Assembly: GCA_965603395.1 (NCBI GenBank)
Contig: CBFDCV010000009.1
Coordinates: forward strand, 1-25,453
Length of the DNA stretch: 25,453 nucleotides
DNA from: CAYSWS01 sp965603395
GTDB taxonomy: Bacteria > Patescibacteriota > WWE3 > UBA101185 > UBA10185
Direction of reading: 5' to 3'
The notes below the pieces were generated by a model, which saw nothing but the letters and a program-made list of their open reading frames with translations, had not been told where the DNA came from and did not search any database. Position 1 is the stretch's first letter. Each line of letters opens with the position of its first letter. Below, piece by piece: positions 1-7,019 of this stretch. The position numbers were made by a program, and so were the translations under genes.

Positions 1-2
1 TT

Positions 3-719
3 TGGTATAACGGTAATAAAATCAACGGTTTGTTTTTAAACAGCGGATGGGAGGTTATGAAAACAGCCATGGGGGAGGTGACAGGACTAGCGCCGGAAAG
101 ATACATTTTAACTGACTTCGAAGATTTTGCTTGGGTTGTGGACGCTATGGGAGGCATTCCTGTTGAAGTAGACAATACTTTCACAGACTCCAGCTATCCT
201 GTAGATGAAACCCAAGAATATCAAACTGTGTCTTTTACAGCAGGTCCGGAACAACTTACAGGAGATAGGGCTTTAATATATGCCAGATCCAGGAAGGGTA
301 CTAATGGTGAGGGCAGTGATTGGGCTAGAATGAGAAGACAGCACAAGATACTATCAGGCATGTTGAAAGCTGTTTTACAACCCCGTAGCATATTCAACCC
401 CATGGTAATTGAAAATGCCTTTAAAACCGTAACCCAAGGCAGAATGGATACAAATCTAAAGCTTGAGGACGCTGCTTACCTTTGGGATTTTTATCAAGAT
501 AAAGATTTGTATACCACACATTCCCTATTTTTAGACTATGAGTACCTCTACTCCCCTCCCCCTGAGAATTACGGCGGCGCCTGGACTATTGTTCCTAGAG
601 ATGGAACATATGAAACGTTTCGGACTGTTGTCCAAAACCGACTTCAAGGCATAGTAATAGATGGAACTTTAGACTCCGTATTGGTAAGTGAAGCAAATCA
701 AAACGTGACTGATTTATAG
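3..719 (+). CDS. LCP (LytR-CpsA-Psr) family glycopolymer transferase, 5' end cut off by window
   Basis: The reading frame is open to the left edge, so this is the C-terminal part (about 238 residues) of a longer protein; the TTG at 30-32 is internal to it and not a credible start. The visible part matches the LCP catalytic domain: a KING-type segment, a 'DFEDFAWVVDAMGGIPVEV' block, and the arginine-rich pair 'YARSRKG' and 'DWARMRRQ' at about bases 278-345, which in this family contacts the polyprenyl-pyrophosphate. LCP enzymes sit in the membrane and move glycopolymers from undecaprenyl carriers onto peptidoglycan. That fits a window dominated by wall and polysaccharide genes. No LytR_C extension follows the domain. 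Its 3' end overlaps the convergent yraN by 22 bases. The N-terminal membrane anchor is outside the window and is only presumed. Confidence 0.9.
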   Translation, partial: WYNGNKINGLFLNSGWEVMKTAMGEVTGLAPERYILTDFEDFAWVVDAMGGIPVEVDNTFTDSSYPVDETQEYQTVSFTAGPEQLTGDRALIYARSRKGTNGEGSDWARMRRQHKILSGMLKAVLQPRSIFNPMVIENAFKTVTQGRMDTNLKLEDAAYLWDFYQDKDLYTTHSLFLDYEYLYSPPPENYGGAWTIVPRDGTYETFRTVVQNRLQGIVIDGTLDSVLVSEANQNVTDL

Positions 720-1051
720 TGTTGCAGGCGGTGTTTATCTCCTTTTCGATTTATGCAAACCACATCCAAACGGCATTTTTCATGGTACATACCGTTTATG
801 CTCAAGTAACGCCAAATACTCCTTCTAAGTGAGTTTATTTTTAGTTTACCTACAGACTCATTTGCTTCACCAAAAAAGGTGGAGGTCCTATATTTAACTT
901 CTATAAATACTGTTGTATTCGAATCTTTGGCAATAATGTCAATTTCACCCCACCGGCAGTACCAGTTTTGCTGTTTTACCCGATAACCTTTTCTTGTCAG
1001 ATACTTTACAGCCAACTGTTCGCCGTATTTACCTTTACTTTTACTTTTCAC
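698..1051 (-). CDS. yraN: YraN / UPF0102 family putative nuclease
   Basis: This 117-residue protein has the full UPF0102 pattern: an N-terminal 'GKYGEQLAVKYLTRKGYRV' helix, then 'WGEIDIIA', then 'VFIEVKYR'. The Asp of GEID and the Glu-Val-Lys of IEVK form the PD-(D/E)XK nuclease-like core. The cellular role of the family is poorly defined; it resembles Holliday-junction resolvases. The start is a GTG at 1049-1051, the only one that leaves the family N-terminus intact. It lies inside one arm of an inverted repeat (1050-1090) and directly after a TATAGA. The gene lies 68 bases downstream of ftsI on the same strand, and its last 22 bases overlap the LCP gene. The family assignment is secure; the function is not. 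Confidence 0.9.
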   Translation of the reverse strand: MKSKSKGKYGEQLAVKYLTRKGYRVKQQNWYCRWGEIDIIAKDSNTTVFIEVKYRTSTFFGEANESVGKLKINSLRRSIWRYLSINGMYHEKCRLDVVCINRKGDKHRLQHYKSVTF

Positions 1052-1090
1052 TCTATAAAAGTAACCCTGTTCTTAACTTTTTTATAGAGT
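1050..1090. repeat. 11-bp perfect inverted repeat over the yraN start
   Basis: ACTCTATAAAA at 1050-1060 is exactly complementary to TTTTATAGAGT at 1080-1090, with 19 bases between. The repeat lies in the ftsI-yraN gap and takes in the yraN GTG codon. On the - strand no T-run follows it, so it is not a standard intrinsic terminator. It could be an mRNA hairpin covering the yraN start or an operator. It is AT-rich, so its stability is modest. Confidence 0.45.
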
Positions 1091-1119
1091 ATTTGTTCTA
1101 TTGTAAGTAGAAAAATGTT

Positions 1120-2928
1120 TTAAATATGATCAGGAGGTATGCCAAAAAATTTGATTAGCTCGTCTGCAACGTCCATCCACAACGGCACAGCTGTTTCTGA
1201 AGCATAAACACTGGCTCTTGGTTCTTCCAGCTTTATAATCATAGAAAATCTTTTGCTTCCTGCTAAAAAACCCACAAAAGTGGCATTAGTTCTTTCAGGA
1301 TCATATTTCCCTTCAAAAGGTATCTGAGCAGTACCTGTCTTACCGGCTATCTCATAATTTTTCATAACAAAAAACTTTGCTTCACCACTTTCAGTGGCTC
1401 TGATTAGCATGTCTGTCATTATGTTAGCTGTATCCTTGGAAATTACTCTTTTCACCTGCTTGGTGGGCATATCAATTACTTTTTCCTCGTCTACAATCTG
1501 GGAGATCACTTTTGGTTGCAGTAAAAATCCATTGTTAGCAATTACATTAAATCCGTTCAAAACTTGAAGGGGAGTCGCTGACACGCCTTGACCAAACGCC
1601 GCTGTAGCCAGATCAATATCAGTCCAAGTATTGTAATCTCTAATAACCCCTGTATCTTCACCCTCCAATTCAACTTCCGTCACGCTCCCAAAACCAAACT
1701 CTTTCAAATAATAAGCTAAATTCTCGGAACCTACCAAATGCCCTGCCCAAGCCGCACCAATATTATTGGATTTCTCCAAAAGCTGAACTATTGTCTGAAG
1801 ACCATGGTGCTTTCCATCCCAGTTATCAATTACATAATCCGAATACCGCACCGGACCTTTATCTTCAAATGTTGTCAGAGGATTTACCAATCCAAGCTCC
1901 ACTGCAGAGGATATTGTAAAAGCCTTCATGACCGACCCCGGTTCATAAGTTTGTGAAATTGCCAAGTTTTTTCGTTCCATTTCCTTTCTGTGAGAAGCAC
2001 CATCTTCTACTCCGTAATCAAACACATCAGGTCTGTAAGAGGGGTAGTTTGCCATAGCCAAGATCTCGCCGGTGAAAGGATCCATCACAACAACACTCCC
2101 CGATTTAGCATCAAACTCCTCTACTCCCTCCATAAGTTTTTTTTCCACAATATACTGAACAGTTCGGTTAATAGTAAGTTTTATATCCCTACCTTTTATT
2201 GGCTCGGCTTTTTTGTAACTTCCAATTAAAATAGGATTTCCTAACGCATCGCGCTCTTCAAGTACTCTGCCCGGCTTGCCTTTTAGATCACCGTTTAAGG
2301 CACCCTCTATACCAAAATAGCCTTGCTTTTCTCCCTGCTCGTTAAAAGCCACAAAACCCAACACATGGGAGCTAAGGCGGCCCTCAGGGTAATACCGTAC
2401 GGGCTCTTCCTCAAAACCAATGCCGGCTATACCCAATTCTTCAATTGTTTCTTTTTCTACCGGAGTAAGATTGTGCTCAATAATGACCCAATATAGTTCA
2501 GAGTTGATGTTTTCGAGTATCCGATCATAGTAGTCTTGAAAAAAGTAAGCTTCGTCAAATTCCAAATCATCGTCCTGATCATCCTCAACCAAACCGGTCA
2601 GTTCCGCTAAACGTAAAGATGTGAGTAAATCAGACAATTCGTGGGCAGCTTTTTGTGGTTCCTCCACCTTCTTTGGTTCTATATACATTAGATAGTGCGT
2701 TTGTGTGCCTGCCAAAACAAAGTCGTCAGCGCTTATAATATCGCCTCGTTTTGCAGGGATCACTGATAAATTCCAATATTGATTTTGGGCTTGGGCTGTG
2801 TACATACCGTGCCTGAGTACTTGAATCGTGAATAACCTGGCTAGAAATACAACAATTATAAGTCCGTATACGATAATCAAGAAATTGAGGCGTGGATTTT
2901 CCTGTTTAGCCTTTTTTCTAGAAACCAT
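1120..2928 (-). CDS. ftsI: Penicillin-binding protein 2 / FtsI-type peptidoglycan transpeptidase
   Basis: 602 residues, the normal size for a class B monofunctional PBP. A short basic N-terminus is followed by one membrane anchor (about residues 15-35). Next comes the dimerisation/pedestal domain with an acidic insertion near residues 115-130 (a run of Asp and Glu). The transpeptidase domain then shows all three active-site motifs: SVMK (S332-K335), SNN (S387-N389) and KTG (K530-G532). The enzyme cross-links septal peptidoglycan outside the membrane. It starts 15 bases after the ftsL-like gene and belongs to the mraZ-rsmH-ftsL-ftsI operon. The usual next genes (murE, murF, mraY) are absent; yraN follows instead. 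Its place in the cluster favours FtsI over an elongasome PBP2. Confidence 0.95.
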   Translation of the reverse strand: MVSRKKAKQENPRLNFLIIVYGLIIVVFLARLFTIQVLRHGMYTAQAQNQYWNLSVIPAKRGDIISADDFVLAGTQTHYLMYIEPKKVEEPQKAAHELSDLLTSLRLAELTGLVEDDQDDDLEFDEAYFFQDYYDRILENINSELYWVIIEHNLTPVEKETIEELGIAGIGFEEEPVRYYPEGRLSSHVLGFVAFNEQGEKQGYFGIEGALNGDLKGKPGRVLEERDALGNPILIGSYKKAEPIKGRDIKLTINRTVQYIVEKKLMEGVEEFDAKSGSVVVMDPFTGEILAMANYPSYRPDVFDYGVEDGASHRKEMERKNLAISQTYEPGSVMKAFTISSAVELGLVNPLTTFEDKGPVRYSDYVIDNWDGKHHGLQTIVQLLEKSNNIGAAWAGHLVGSENLAYYLKEFGFGSVTEVELEGEDTGVIRDYNTWTDIDLATAAFGQGVSATPLQVLNGFNVIANNGFLLQPKVISQIVDEEKVIDMPTKQVKRVISKDTANIMTDMLIRATESGEAKFFVMKNYEIAGKTGTAQIPFEGKYDPERTNATFVGFLAGSKRFSMIIKLEEPRASVYASETAVPLWMDVADELIKFFGIPPDHI

Positions 2929-2943
2929 AAGTAAGCCTTGTGT

Positions 2944-3252
2944 TTATTGCGTGCTTAAGGACGCCAAAGAGGGGGACGAAACCGAAAGTAGTGGCTCTGT
3001 CATCTCTACAAAACCTAACTGAACAGCTCTTATTTCCACAAACTCCAATGAGGATAGCCGGGAATCTTCATACTTTAATAAAGCCAGTTCTTTTTCCAGC
3101 TTGGCTTTTTCTTCGTGCAAATTCTGAAAATCCTTACCCTTTAAAGCAGTAGTATTGGAAATATACATTTGTACCAGCAAACTTGTAATAAAAATTACCA
3201 AGGAGACAATATTTATTTTTTTACAAGTAATCTTAGATCTACACTTTTTCAT
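2944..3252 (-). CDS. ftsL: FtsL-like divisome protein
   Basis: A 102-residue bitopic protein. It has a short basic cytoplasmic tail (KKCRSKITCKK), one hydrophobic segment (about residues 14-33) and an external coiled-coil-like stretch rich in Glu, Lys and Leu ('HEEKAKLEKELALLKYE'). A 'VEIRAVQLGFVEM' segment follows, resembling the 'A..LGM' region of FtsL/DivIC proteins. Sequence identity to known FtsL is low; the call rests on topology and on position between rsmH and ftsI. I chose the ATG at 3250-3252, which overlaps rsmH by 14 bases. A GTG at 3268-3270 would add six residues. The expected role is bridging divisome proteins and activating FtsI/FtsW at the septum. Confidence 0.75.
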   Translation of the reverse strand: MKKCRSKITCKKINIVSLVIFITSLLVQMYISNTTALKGKDFQNLHEEKAKLEKELALLKYEDSRLSSLEFVEIRAVQLGFVEMTEPLLSVSSPSLASLSTQ

Positions 3253-4126
3253 AAATGCGCATCTTGGCACTGCGTGCCCTGACGTTTTCTTGCACTTCCT
3301 CAGGTGTGGGAGTTAGAGGTTTCTTAGTTACCTTCATTACTCGTGGCTGCGCGCCCGGGCGGTCAAACCTTTTGACCACTCTATCTTCTAGCGAATGGAA
3401 ACTTATAATAACCATTCGACCACCAGGCAGTAGAAGGCGCGCAGCCTGAGGCAGTGCTTTTTTTAAATTGTCAATTTCATCATTAACGGCAACTCTCAGA
3501 GCTTGAAAAGTTCTAGTGGCAGGATGGAGCCTGCCCCTTTCGTACCCTGAAGGAGCTACACCTTTTATCAAGTCAGCAAGCTGCTTGGAAGTATGTAGCT
3601 TCTCCAATTTACGAAACCTAACTATGGCTTTGGCAAATCTTTTGGACATTCTTTCTCCGCCAAGTTCTTTCATCATTCCGGATAATTGTTTTTCTGTAAG
3701 TGTGTTTAGCAAGTCTTCGGCTGTTACACTTAAGGAGTTGTCCAATCTCATATCTAACGGCTCATCTTTTTGGAAACTTAAACCCAAATTTTCTTCTTCC
3801 AACTGGGGAGAACTATAACCAAGATCAAATAAAACGCCATTTACATTCTTAAAACCGTGCTTAATGGCTGTTTTTTCTAAATCTATGAAGTTTGACCTAG
3901 CAGCAACAAAGCTATCACCCAAACCTTCATTTCCTATTCGTTCCGACGCTCTTTCTATGGACTTTTTATAAACATCAACACCTAACACTCTACTACCTTT
4001 CTTAAGGAGCTCTAGCGCGTGCCCGCCATCTCCTAATGTGCAATCAATGTAGCTTTGGCCTGGCAATGGTCTAAGATTATTTATAGCTTCTTTGAGCATA
4101 ACTGGAGTATGGTACGAATTTTTCAT
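3239..4126 (-). CDS. rsmH: 16S rRNA (cytosine1402-N4)-methyltransferase RsmH (MraW)
   Basis: 295 residues, a typical length. The S-adenosylmethionine site is seen as 'DCTLGDGGHALELL' (about residues 28-41) followed by 'VLGVDVYKKS' with acidic D51. The family-specific blocks are 'LFDLGYSSPQLE', 'GLSFQKDEPLDMRLD', 'GERMSKRFAKAIVRFRK', 'FQALRVAVNDE' and 'VIISFHSLEDRVVK'. It methylates N4 of C1402 in the ribosomal P site. It starts 9 bases after the mraZ stop and overlaps the ftsL-like gene at its end, as expected for the second gene of the mra/dcw operon. Confidence 0.97.
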   Translation of the reverse strand: MKNSYHTPVMLKEAINNLRPLPGQSYIDCTLGDGGHALELLKKGSRVLGVDVYKKSIERASERIGNEGLGDSFVAARSNFIDLEKTAIKHGFKNVNGVLFDLGYSSPQLEEENLGLSFQKDEPLDMRLDNSLSVTAEDLLNTLTEKQLSGMMKELGGERMSKRFAKAIVRFRKLEKLHTSKQLADLIKGVAPSGYERGRLHPATRTFQALRVAVNDEIDNLKKALPQAARLLLPGGRMVIISFHSLEDRVVKRFDRPGAQPRVMKVTKKPLTPTPEEVQENVRARSAKMRIYEKV

Positions 4127-4135
4127 GGTAGTTTA

Positions 4136-4549
4136 TTAGCTATCCGAGAGTCCGGCAGAAATATTTGCTAAGTGCTTTTCCCACCCTTGTTTATTCCAAA
4201 TCTCTATCCTGTTTCCAACGCCTACTATTGCTGTTTCACCGGTAATTTGTGCAAATTCAATAAGCTTTGTGGGAATGACAACTCTTCCTTGGCTGTCTAT
4301 GGGTGTTTCAGTGGCTGAACTGTAAACATATCTTTCTAAGTCTCTGATTTTTGCCTGTTCGTCTACCTTGGAATTTTCAATGTACTTTTGAGCTTCCTCT
4401 TGCCAATCAGCTTTATCGTAAATGTAAACACACTTCTCAAAGCCGCGTGTTAAAACAACAGAGTCTCCGGCAATCTGGCCCCTCATCTTCTTAGGAAGAG
4501 CCACTCTACTGCCCTCTGTGACACTGGGGTTGTATTCGCCTAAAAACAT
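4136..4549 (-). CDS. mraZ: Transcriptional regulator MraZ
   Basis: MraZ is a double SpoVT-AbrB-like protein that binds DNA as a ring and regulates its own division operon. Both half-domains are visible: 'MFLGEYNPSVTEGSRVALPKKMR' at the N-terminus and 'SSATETPIDSQGRVVIPTKL' in the second half. I placed the start at the ATG 4547-4549 because the family begins at MFLGEY, giving 137 residues. An in-frame ATG at 4553-4555 adds two residues. The ATG at 4589-4591 would add 14 residues that have no match in the family and are encoded by a hairpin, so it is less likely, though a leaderless start there cannot be excluded. Direct and inverted TGGTG repeats upstream look like its operator. Confidence 0.93.
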   Translation of the reverse strand: MFLGEYNPSVTEGSRVALPKKMRGQIAGDSVVLTRGFEKCVYIYDKADWQEEAQKYIENSKVDEQAKIRDLERYVYSSATETPIDSQGRVVIPTKLIEFAQITGETAIVGVGNRIEIWNKQGWEKHLANISAGLSDS

Positions 4550-4564
4550 CTTCATAAACGTCCC

Positions 4565-4602
4565 AAATGGTGAAGGGGCAGTCTTCACCATTTGTCACCA
4601 TT
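4565..4602 (-). promoter_or_regulatory. Putative MraZ operator: TGGTG repeats and 11-bp hairpin
   Basis: On the - strand AATGGTGA occurs twice with an exact 10-base period (4602-4595 and 4592-4585). The second copy is also one arm of a perfect 11-bp inverted repeat, AAATGGTGAAG / CTTCACCATTT (4593-4583 and 4575-4565, 7-base loop). A TTTGGGA follows at 4567-4561. MraZ in Escherichia coli binds three TGGGN units separated by 5 bases upstream of mraZ; the spacing here (TGGTG, 5 bases, TGGTG) matches that geometry. The location between promoter and start is also the known one. Binding itself is inferred. Confidence 0.6.
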
Positions 4603-4610
4603 CTATATCT

Positions 4611-4640
4611 ATAATGCGCCATTTATTATCCCTTAGTCAA
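4611..4640 (-). promoter_or_regulatory. Candidate promoter of the mraZ-ftsI operon
   Basis: TTGACT (4640-4635) lies 18 bases from CATTAT (4616-4611), which would start transcription near 4605, just before the TGGTG repeats. The -35 is good and the -10 is mediocre (4 of 6 positions); TATAGA and TAGAAT lie slightly downstream as alternatives. Its place upstream of a candidate autoregulatory operator supports it. Confidence 0.45.
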
Positions 4641-4697
4641 GACAAATAAAACCCGAAATATTGTTAAATCAAGCTTTGCTGATAAGAGAAATAAGTC

Positions 4698-4726
4698 TTG
4701 CATAACTTTTAGTAATGAACTATGAT
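4698..4726 (+). promoter_or_regulatory. Candidate promoter of the 81-codon gene
   Basis: TTGCAT (4698-4703), a 17-base spacer and TATGAT (4721-4726). The -10 matches consensus at 5 of 6 positions and the spacing is ideal; the -35 keeps only the TTG. Transcription would begin near 4733, leaving a 5' leader of about 25 bases that contains the ribosome site of the following gene. It diverges from the mraZ promoter. Confidence 0.5.
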
Positions 4727-4745
4727 GTCCTTCGAAATCTTTTTT

Positions 4746-4751
4746 AAGGAG
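4746..4751 (+). promoter_or_regulatory. Strong Shine-Dalgarno fixing the start of the 81-codon gene
   Basis: AAGGAG ends 6 bases before the ATG at 4758. This is one of only two near-perfect ribosome sites noticed in the window. It selects the ATG at 4758 over the upstream in-frame ATG codons at 4722 and 4725, which have none. Confidence 0.7.
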
Positions 4752-4757
4752 AAGGTC

Positions 4758-5003
4758 ATGGACAGCACACATACAGAAGTGGAGCATGATAGTTTTAATG
4801 ATGTTTTGGAAATTCAAGAGAGAATAAATGGCAGAAGGACTACGAGAATTGTGTATATTGCTCATTGTAAATGCGGCTTCAGCACTCACAAAAGTATGGC
4901 AAGAGTGGAGAAAAATAAGGGAAAGTGGACAAGAGATTCAAACAAATACATAAATGAAGCAAAAAAAGAAGTGCACCGAGAGTACTTACTTCATTTGAAG
5001 TGA
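4758..5003 (+). CDS. Small protein of unknown function, 81 residues
   Basis: I do not recognise the family. The product is 81 residues, hydrophilic, with no signal peptide or membrane segment. It starts acidic (DSTHTEVEHDSFNDV) and becomes basic in the second half (KSMARVEKNKGKWTRDSNKY). A central beta-like 'TRIVYIAHCKCGFSTHK' carries a Cys-Lys-Cys pair (C37, C39) with nearby His36 and His44, which could bind a metal or form a disulfide. The C-terminal third looks helical. The evidence that this is a real gene is its setting: a 17-base-spaced promoter, an AAGGAG ribosome site 6 bases before the ATG, and a good intrinsic terminator 8 bases after the stop. It is alone on the + strand between two - strand operons. 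Confidence 0.75.
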   Translation: MDSTHTEVEHDSFNDVLEIQERINGRRTTRIVYIAHCKCGFSTHKSMARVEKNKGKWTRDSNKYINEAKKEVHREYLLHLK

Positions 5004-5010
5004 AACGTAG

Positions 5011-5045
5011 AGCCTGGTTAGGCAACAGCTTGATCAGGCTTTTTT
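5011..5045 (+). terminator. Intrinsic terminator after the 81-codon gene
   Basis: AGCCTGGTTA (5011-5020) pairs with TGATCAGGCT (5031-5040), ten pairs including two G-U wobbles, with a 10-base loop and a run of six T (5040-5045). It begins 8 bases after the stop of the + strand gene. No good T-run exists on the other strand, so it does not clearly end the glycyl-tRNA synthetase transcript, whose stop codon is at 5047-5049. Confidence 0.85.
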
Positions 5046-5046
5046 C

Positions 5047-6393
5047 TTACATGATAGAACTCTCAACCTCATCAACATTGACTCTGATCTGCGCAGTAGT
5101 ATCCCTATCTCTAATAGTCACGGTATCATCTTCCAAAGTCTGGAAATCTACCGTAACGCAGCTCGGTGTACCAATTTCATCCTGCGACAAATACCTTTTA
5201 CCAATGTTTCCCCTATCATCCCAAGCTACGGAGTGACCCTTATTGATCAGTGTTTCAAACACTTCTCTGGCTTTTTTAACAAGTTTTGGTTTGTTTCTCA
5301 GCAGTGGGAAAACGGCAGCTTTGTAAGGAGCCACTCTTTTATCCAACTTCAATACAACCCGACTCTCTACTTCGGTATAAGCATCAAACAAAAGCACAAA
5401 CATCAATCTGTTCAAACCTATGGAATACTCCACAATATGAGGAATAAATGATTCTCCTGATTCCTCATCGAGTAAACTAAAATCGGACCCGCTATATTCT
5501 CCATGCCTGGATAGATCCCAATCCCCTCTATAATGAATACCTTGAAATTCCCTCCAACCATAGGGAAAGTTATACTCAACATCTGTAGCCACTTTATTAT
5601 AATGAGCTCTCTCTTTAAATTCCTGATCTCTCAGCCTCAGCTTATCTTCCCGCAAACCCAAACTGACCAACCACTTCATACTCCAATTCTTAAAATGTTC
5701 AAGGTATTTTTCATGATCTCTTTCATGAACATACATTTCCAGCTCCATTTGCTCAAATTCCCGTGTGCGGTAAAAGTAAGGACCTACCTTTATCTCGTTT
5801 CTAAAGGCTTTACCACTCTGGGCAATGCCAAAAGGGAGTTTCATTCTCATGCTATCTTTAACTAACTTAAAATTATAAAAAATGGGCTGGCATGTTTCCC
5901 CTCTCAAATAAGCAGTAGTCTTAGATTCTTCGGTAGTACCAATACTAACCTCAACCAACTGATTAAAATGCTTAGCCCCAGACAACTCATTGCCCTCCGG
6001 ACTTTTTATATTATTATCTTTAATAGCTTTATTAAATTCTTCCAAAGTATAACCATCTGATCTTATACCTAATGCTTTATCTATAATGTGGTCTGCCCTA
6101 TACCTCTTGTGTGTAACCAGATCTTCCACCATGGCGTCGGCAAAGGACTCTACATGTCCGCTAGCCTCCCACACTCTAGGATGCGAAATCAAAGCGCCGT
6201 CTAGCCCTACAATGTCCGGCTGCTTAATAACAAACTCTTCCCACCACAAATTTCTCAAATTTCTTAATACTTCTGCTCCCAAAGGACCATAGTCATAAGT
6301 AGCTTCCCACCCACCATAAATGTCACTGGAAGGAAAAACAAAGCCTCTTCTTTTACATAAACTGGATATTTTCTGCAATAGATCCTTGGCCAT
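5047..6393 (-). CDS. glyQS: Glycyl-tRNA synthetase, dimeric alpha2 type
   Basis: 448 residues. This is the single-chain class II enzyme that charges tRNA-Gly. The N-terminal block 'KRRGFVFPSSDIYGG...YDYGPLG' and 'SGHVESFADAMV' are diagnostic for this type. Motif 2 is 'FRNEIKVGPYFYRTREFEQMELE' (about residues 198-220), motif 3 is 'SIGLNRLMFVLLFDAY' (about 324-339), and the C-terminal anticodon-binding domain covers about 352-448. The alpha2 type is found in archaea, eukaryotes, Firmicutes, Actinobacteria and CPR bacteria; the alpha2beta2 glyQ/glyS form is absent here. It starts 24 bases after recO and probably shares its transcript. There is no sign of truncation. Confidence 0.97.
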   Translation of the reverse strand: MAKDLLQKISSLCKRRGFVFPSSDIYGGWEATYDYGPLGAEVLRNLRNLWWEEFVIKQPDIVGLDGALISHPRVWEASGHVESFADAMVEDLVTHKRYRADHIIDKALGIRSDGYTLEEFNKAIKDNNIKSPEGNELSGAKHFNQLVEVSIGTTEESKTTAYLRGETCQPIFYNFKLVKDSMRMKLPFGIAQSGKAFRNEIKVGPYFYRTREFEQMELEMYVHERDHEKYLEHFKNWSMKWLVSLGLREDKLRLRDQEFKERAHYNKVATDVEYNFPYGWREFQGIHYRGDWDLSRHGEYSGSDFSLLDEESGESFIPHIVEYSIGLNRLMFVLLFDAYTEVESRVVLKLDKRVAPYKAAVFPLLRNKPKLVKKAREVFETLINKGHSVAWDDRGNIGKRYLSQDEIGTPSCVTVDFQTLEDDTVTIRDRDTTAQIRVNVDEVESSIM

Positions 6394-6417
6394 AGTGATT
6401 GTAGTATACTATCTTTT

Positions 6418-6996
6418 CTAATCTAGCTCCAAGCTTTTAATGTCTTCCTGCAATATTTCGCTGACATAACTTTTTACAATACTATCAGCCTGGTTATAAT
6501 CTTTTTTCTTCATACACTCCTGCCATTTTTGTAATAAACCCTCAGGAGGTTGATAGCCAAGTAGTTGCATGAGTTTTAGTTCGAATCTGTTGATCCTCCA
6601 AATCAGGTTGTTACCGTTATGTTCCAGTTCATTCAGCGTATCTACCAGTAGTTTAAAAACAGGTTGGGCTTCATCATCCTCATGTACGAATCTGTTGATC
6701 AGCTCTGCTACGTAAAAACCCTGTTTAGATAAGTCTAACCTCTTCTTTAACCTTTTATGTGCCTCAAGTGTTTTAACCTCAGTTATATAGTTTTGTCCGC
6801 TTTTGTGCTCATTTAGATGAATTTCTACTACATTCAATGTGTCCAGATTACCGCTCCTTCTTGATGACACTTTCCGGACACCTTTGGCAATACCTGAGAT
6901 CTTACCTTTGTCCTCAGACAACAAGGTATATATTTTATCTGCATCTTGAAAAACTATGTTTTTTAGCACAACGGCTTTAGTGTTAAAACCAGGCAT
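6418..6996 (-). CDS. recO: DNA repair protein RecO, short form
   Basis: The N-terminal OB-fold is clear: 'TKAVVLKNIVFQDADKIYTLLSEDKGKISGIAKGVRKVSSRRSG' (residues 6-49), followed by a helical domain ending in 'ELKLMQLLGYQPP'. RecO loads RecA on SSB-coated single-stranded DNA with RecR. At 192 residues it is about 50 shorter than typical RecO. The usual CxxC...CxxC zinc site after the 'LGYQP' helix is missing; only one Cys (in WQECMKK) remains. The start ATG at 6994-6996 follows a TATTAT box by exactly 6 bases, suggesting a leaderless message. glyQS follows 24 bases later. The assignment is firm; the missing zinc site may be lineage-specific. Confidence 0.93.
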   Translation of the reverse strand: MPGFNTKAVVLKNIVFQDADKIYTLLSEDKGKISGIAKGVRKVSSRRSGNLDTLNVVEIHLNEHKSGQNYITEVKTLEAHKRLKKRLDLSKQGFYVAELINRFVHEDDEAQPVFKLLVDTLNELEHNGNNLIWRINRFELKLMQLLGYQPPEGLLQKWQECMKKKDYNQADSIVKSYVSEILQEDIKSLELD

Positions 6997-7002
6997 AAGC
7001 TA

Positions 7003-7008
7003 ATAATA
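7003..7008 (-). promoter_or_regulatory. -10 box placing recO on a leaderless transcript
   Basis: TATTAT (7008-7003), then 6 bases, then the recO ATG. Transcription would start at or next to the A of the ATG. No convincing -35 was found at 16-18 bases, so the promoter is a candidate only. It lies in the 23-base gap after the DUF4012 gene. Confidence 0.4.
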
Positions 7009-7019
7009 CAGTAAGGAAT

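Noticed and set aside
4550..4591. 14-residue N-terminal extension of MraZ from the ATG at 4589-4591
   Set aside because: The residues are encoded by the operator-like hairpin and are absent from the family, which begins at MFLGEY. A leaderless start there is only a remote alternative.
4626..4889. - strand open frame antisense to the 81-codon gene
   Set aside because: It has no ribosome site and runs over the mraZ promoter and the well-supported + strand gene; its composition does not look like a protein family.
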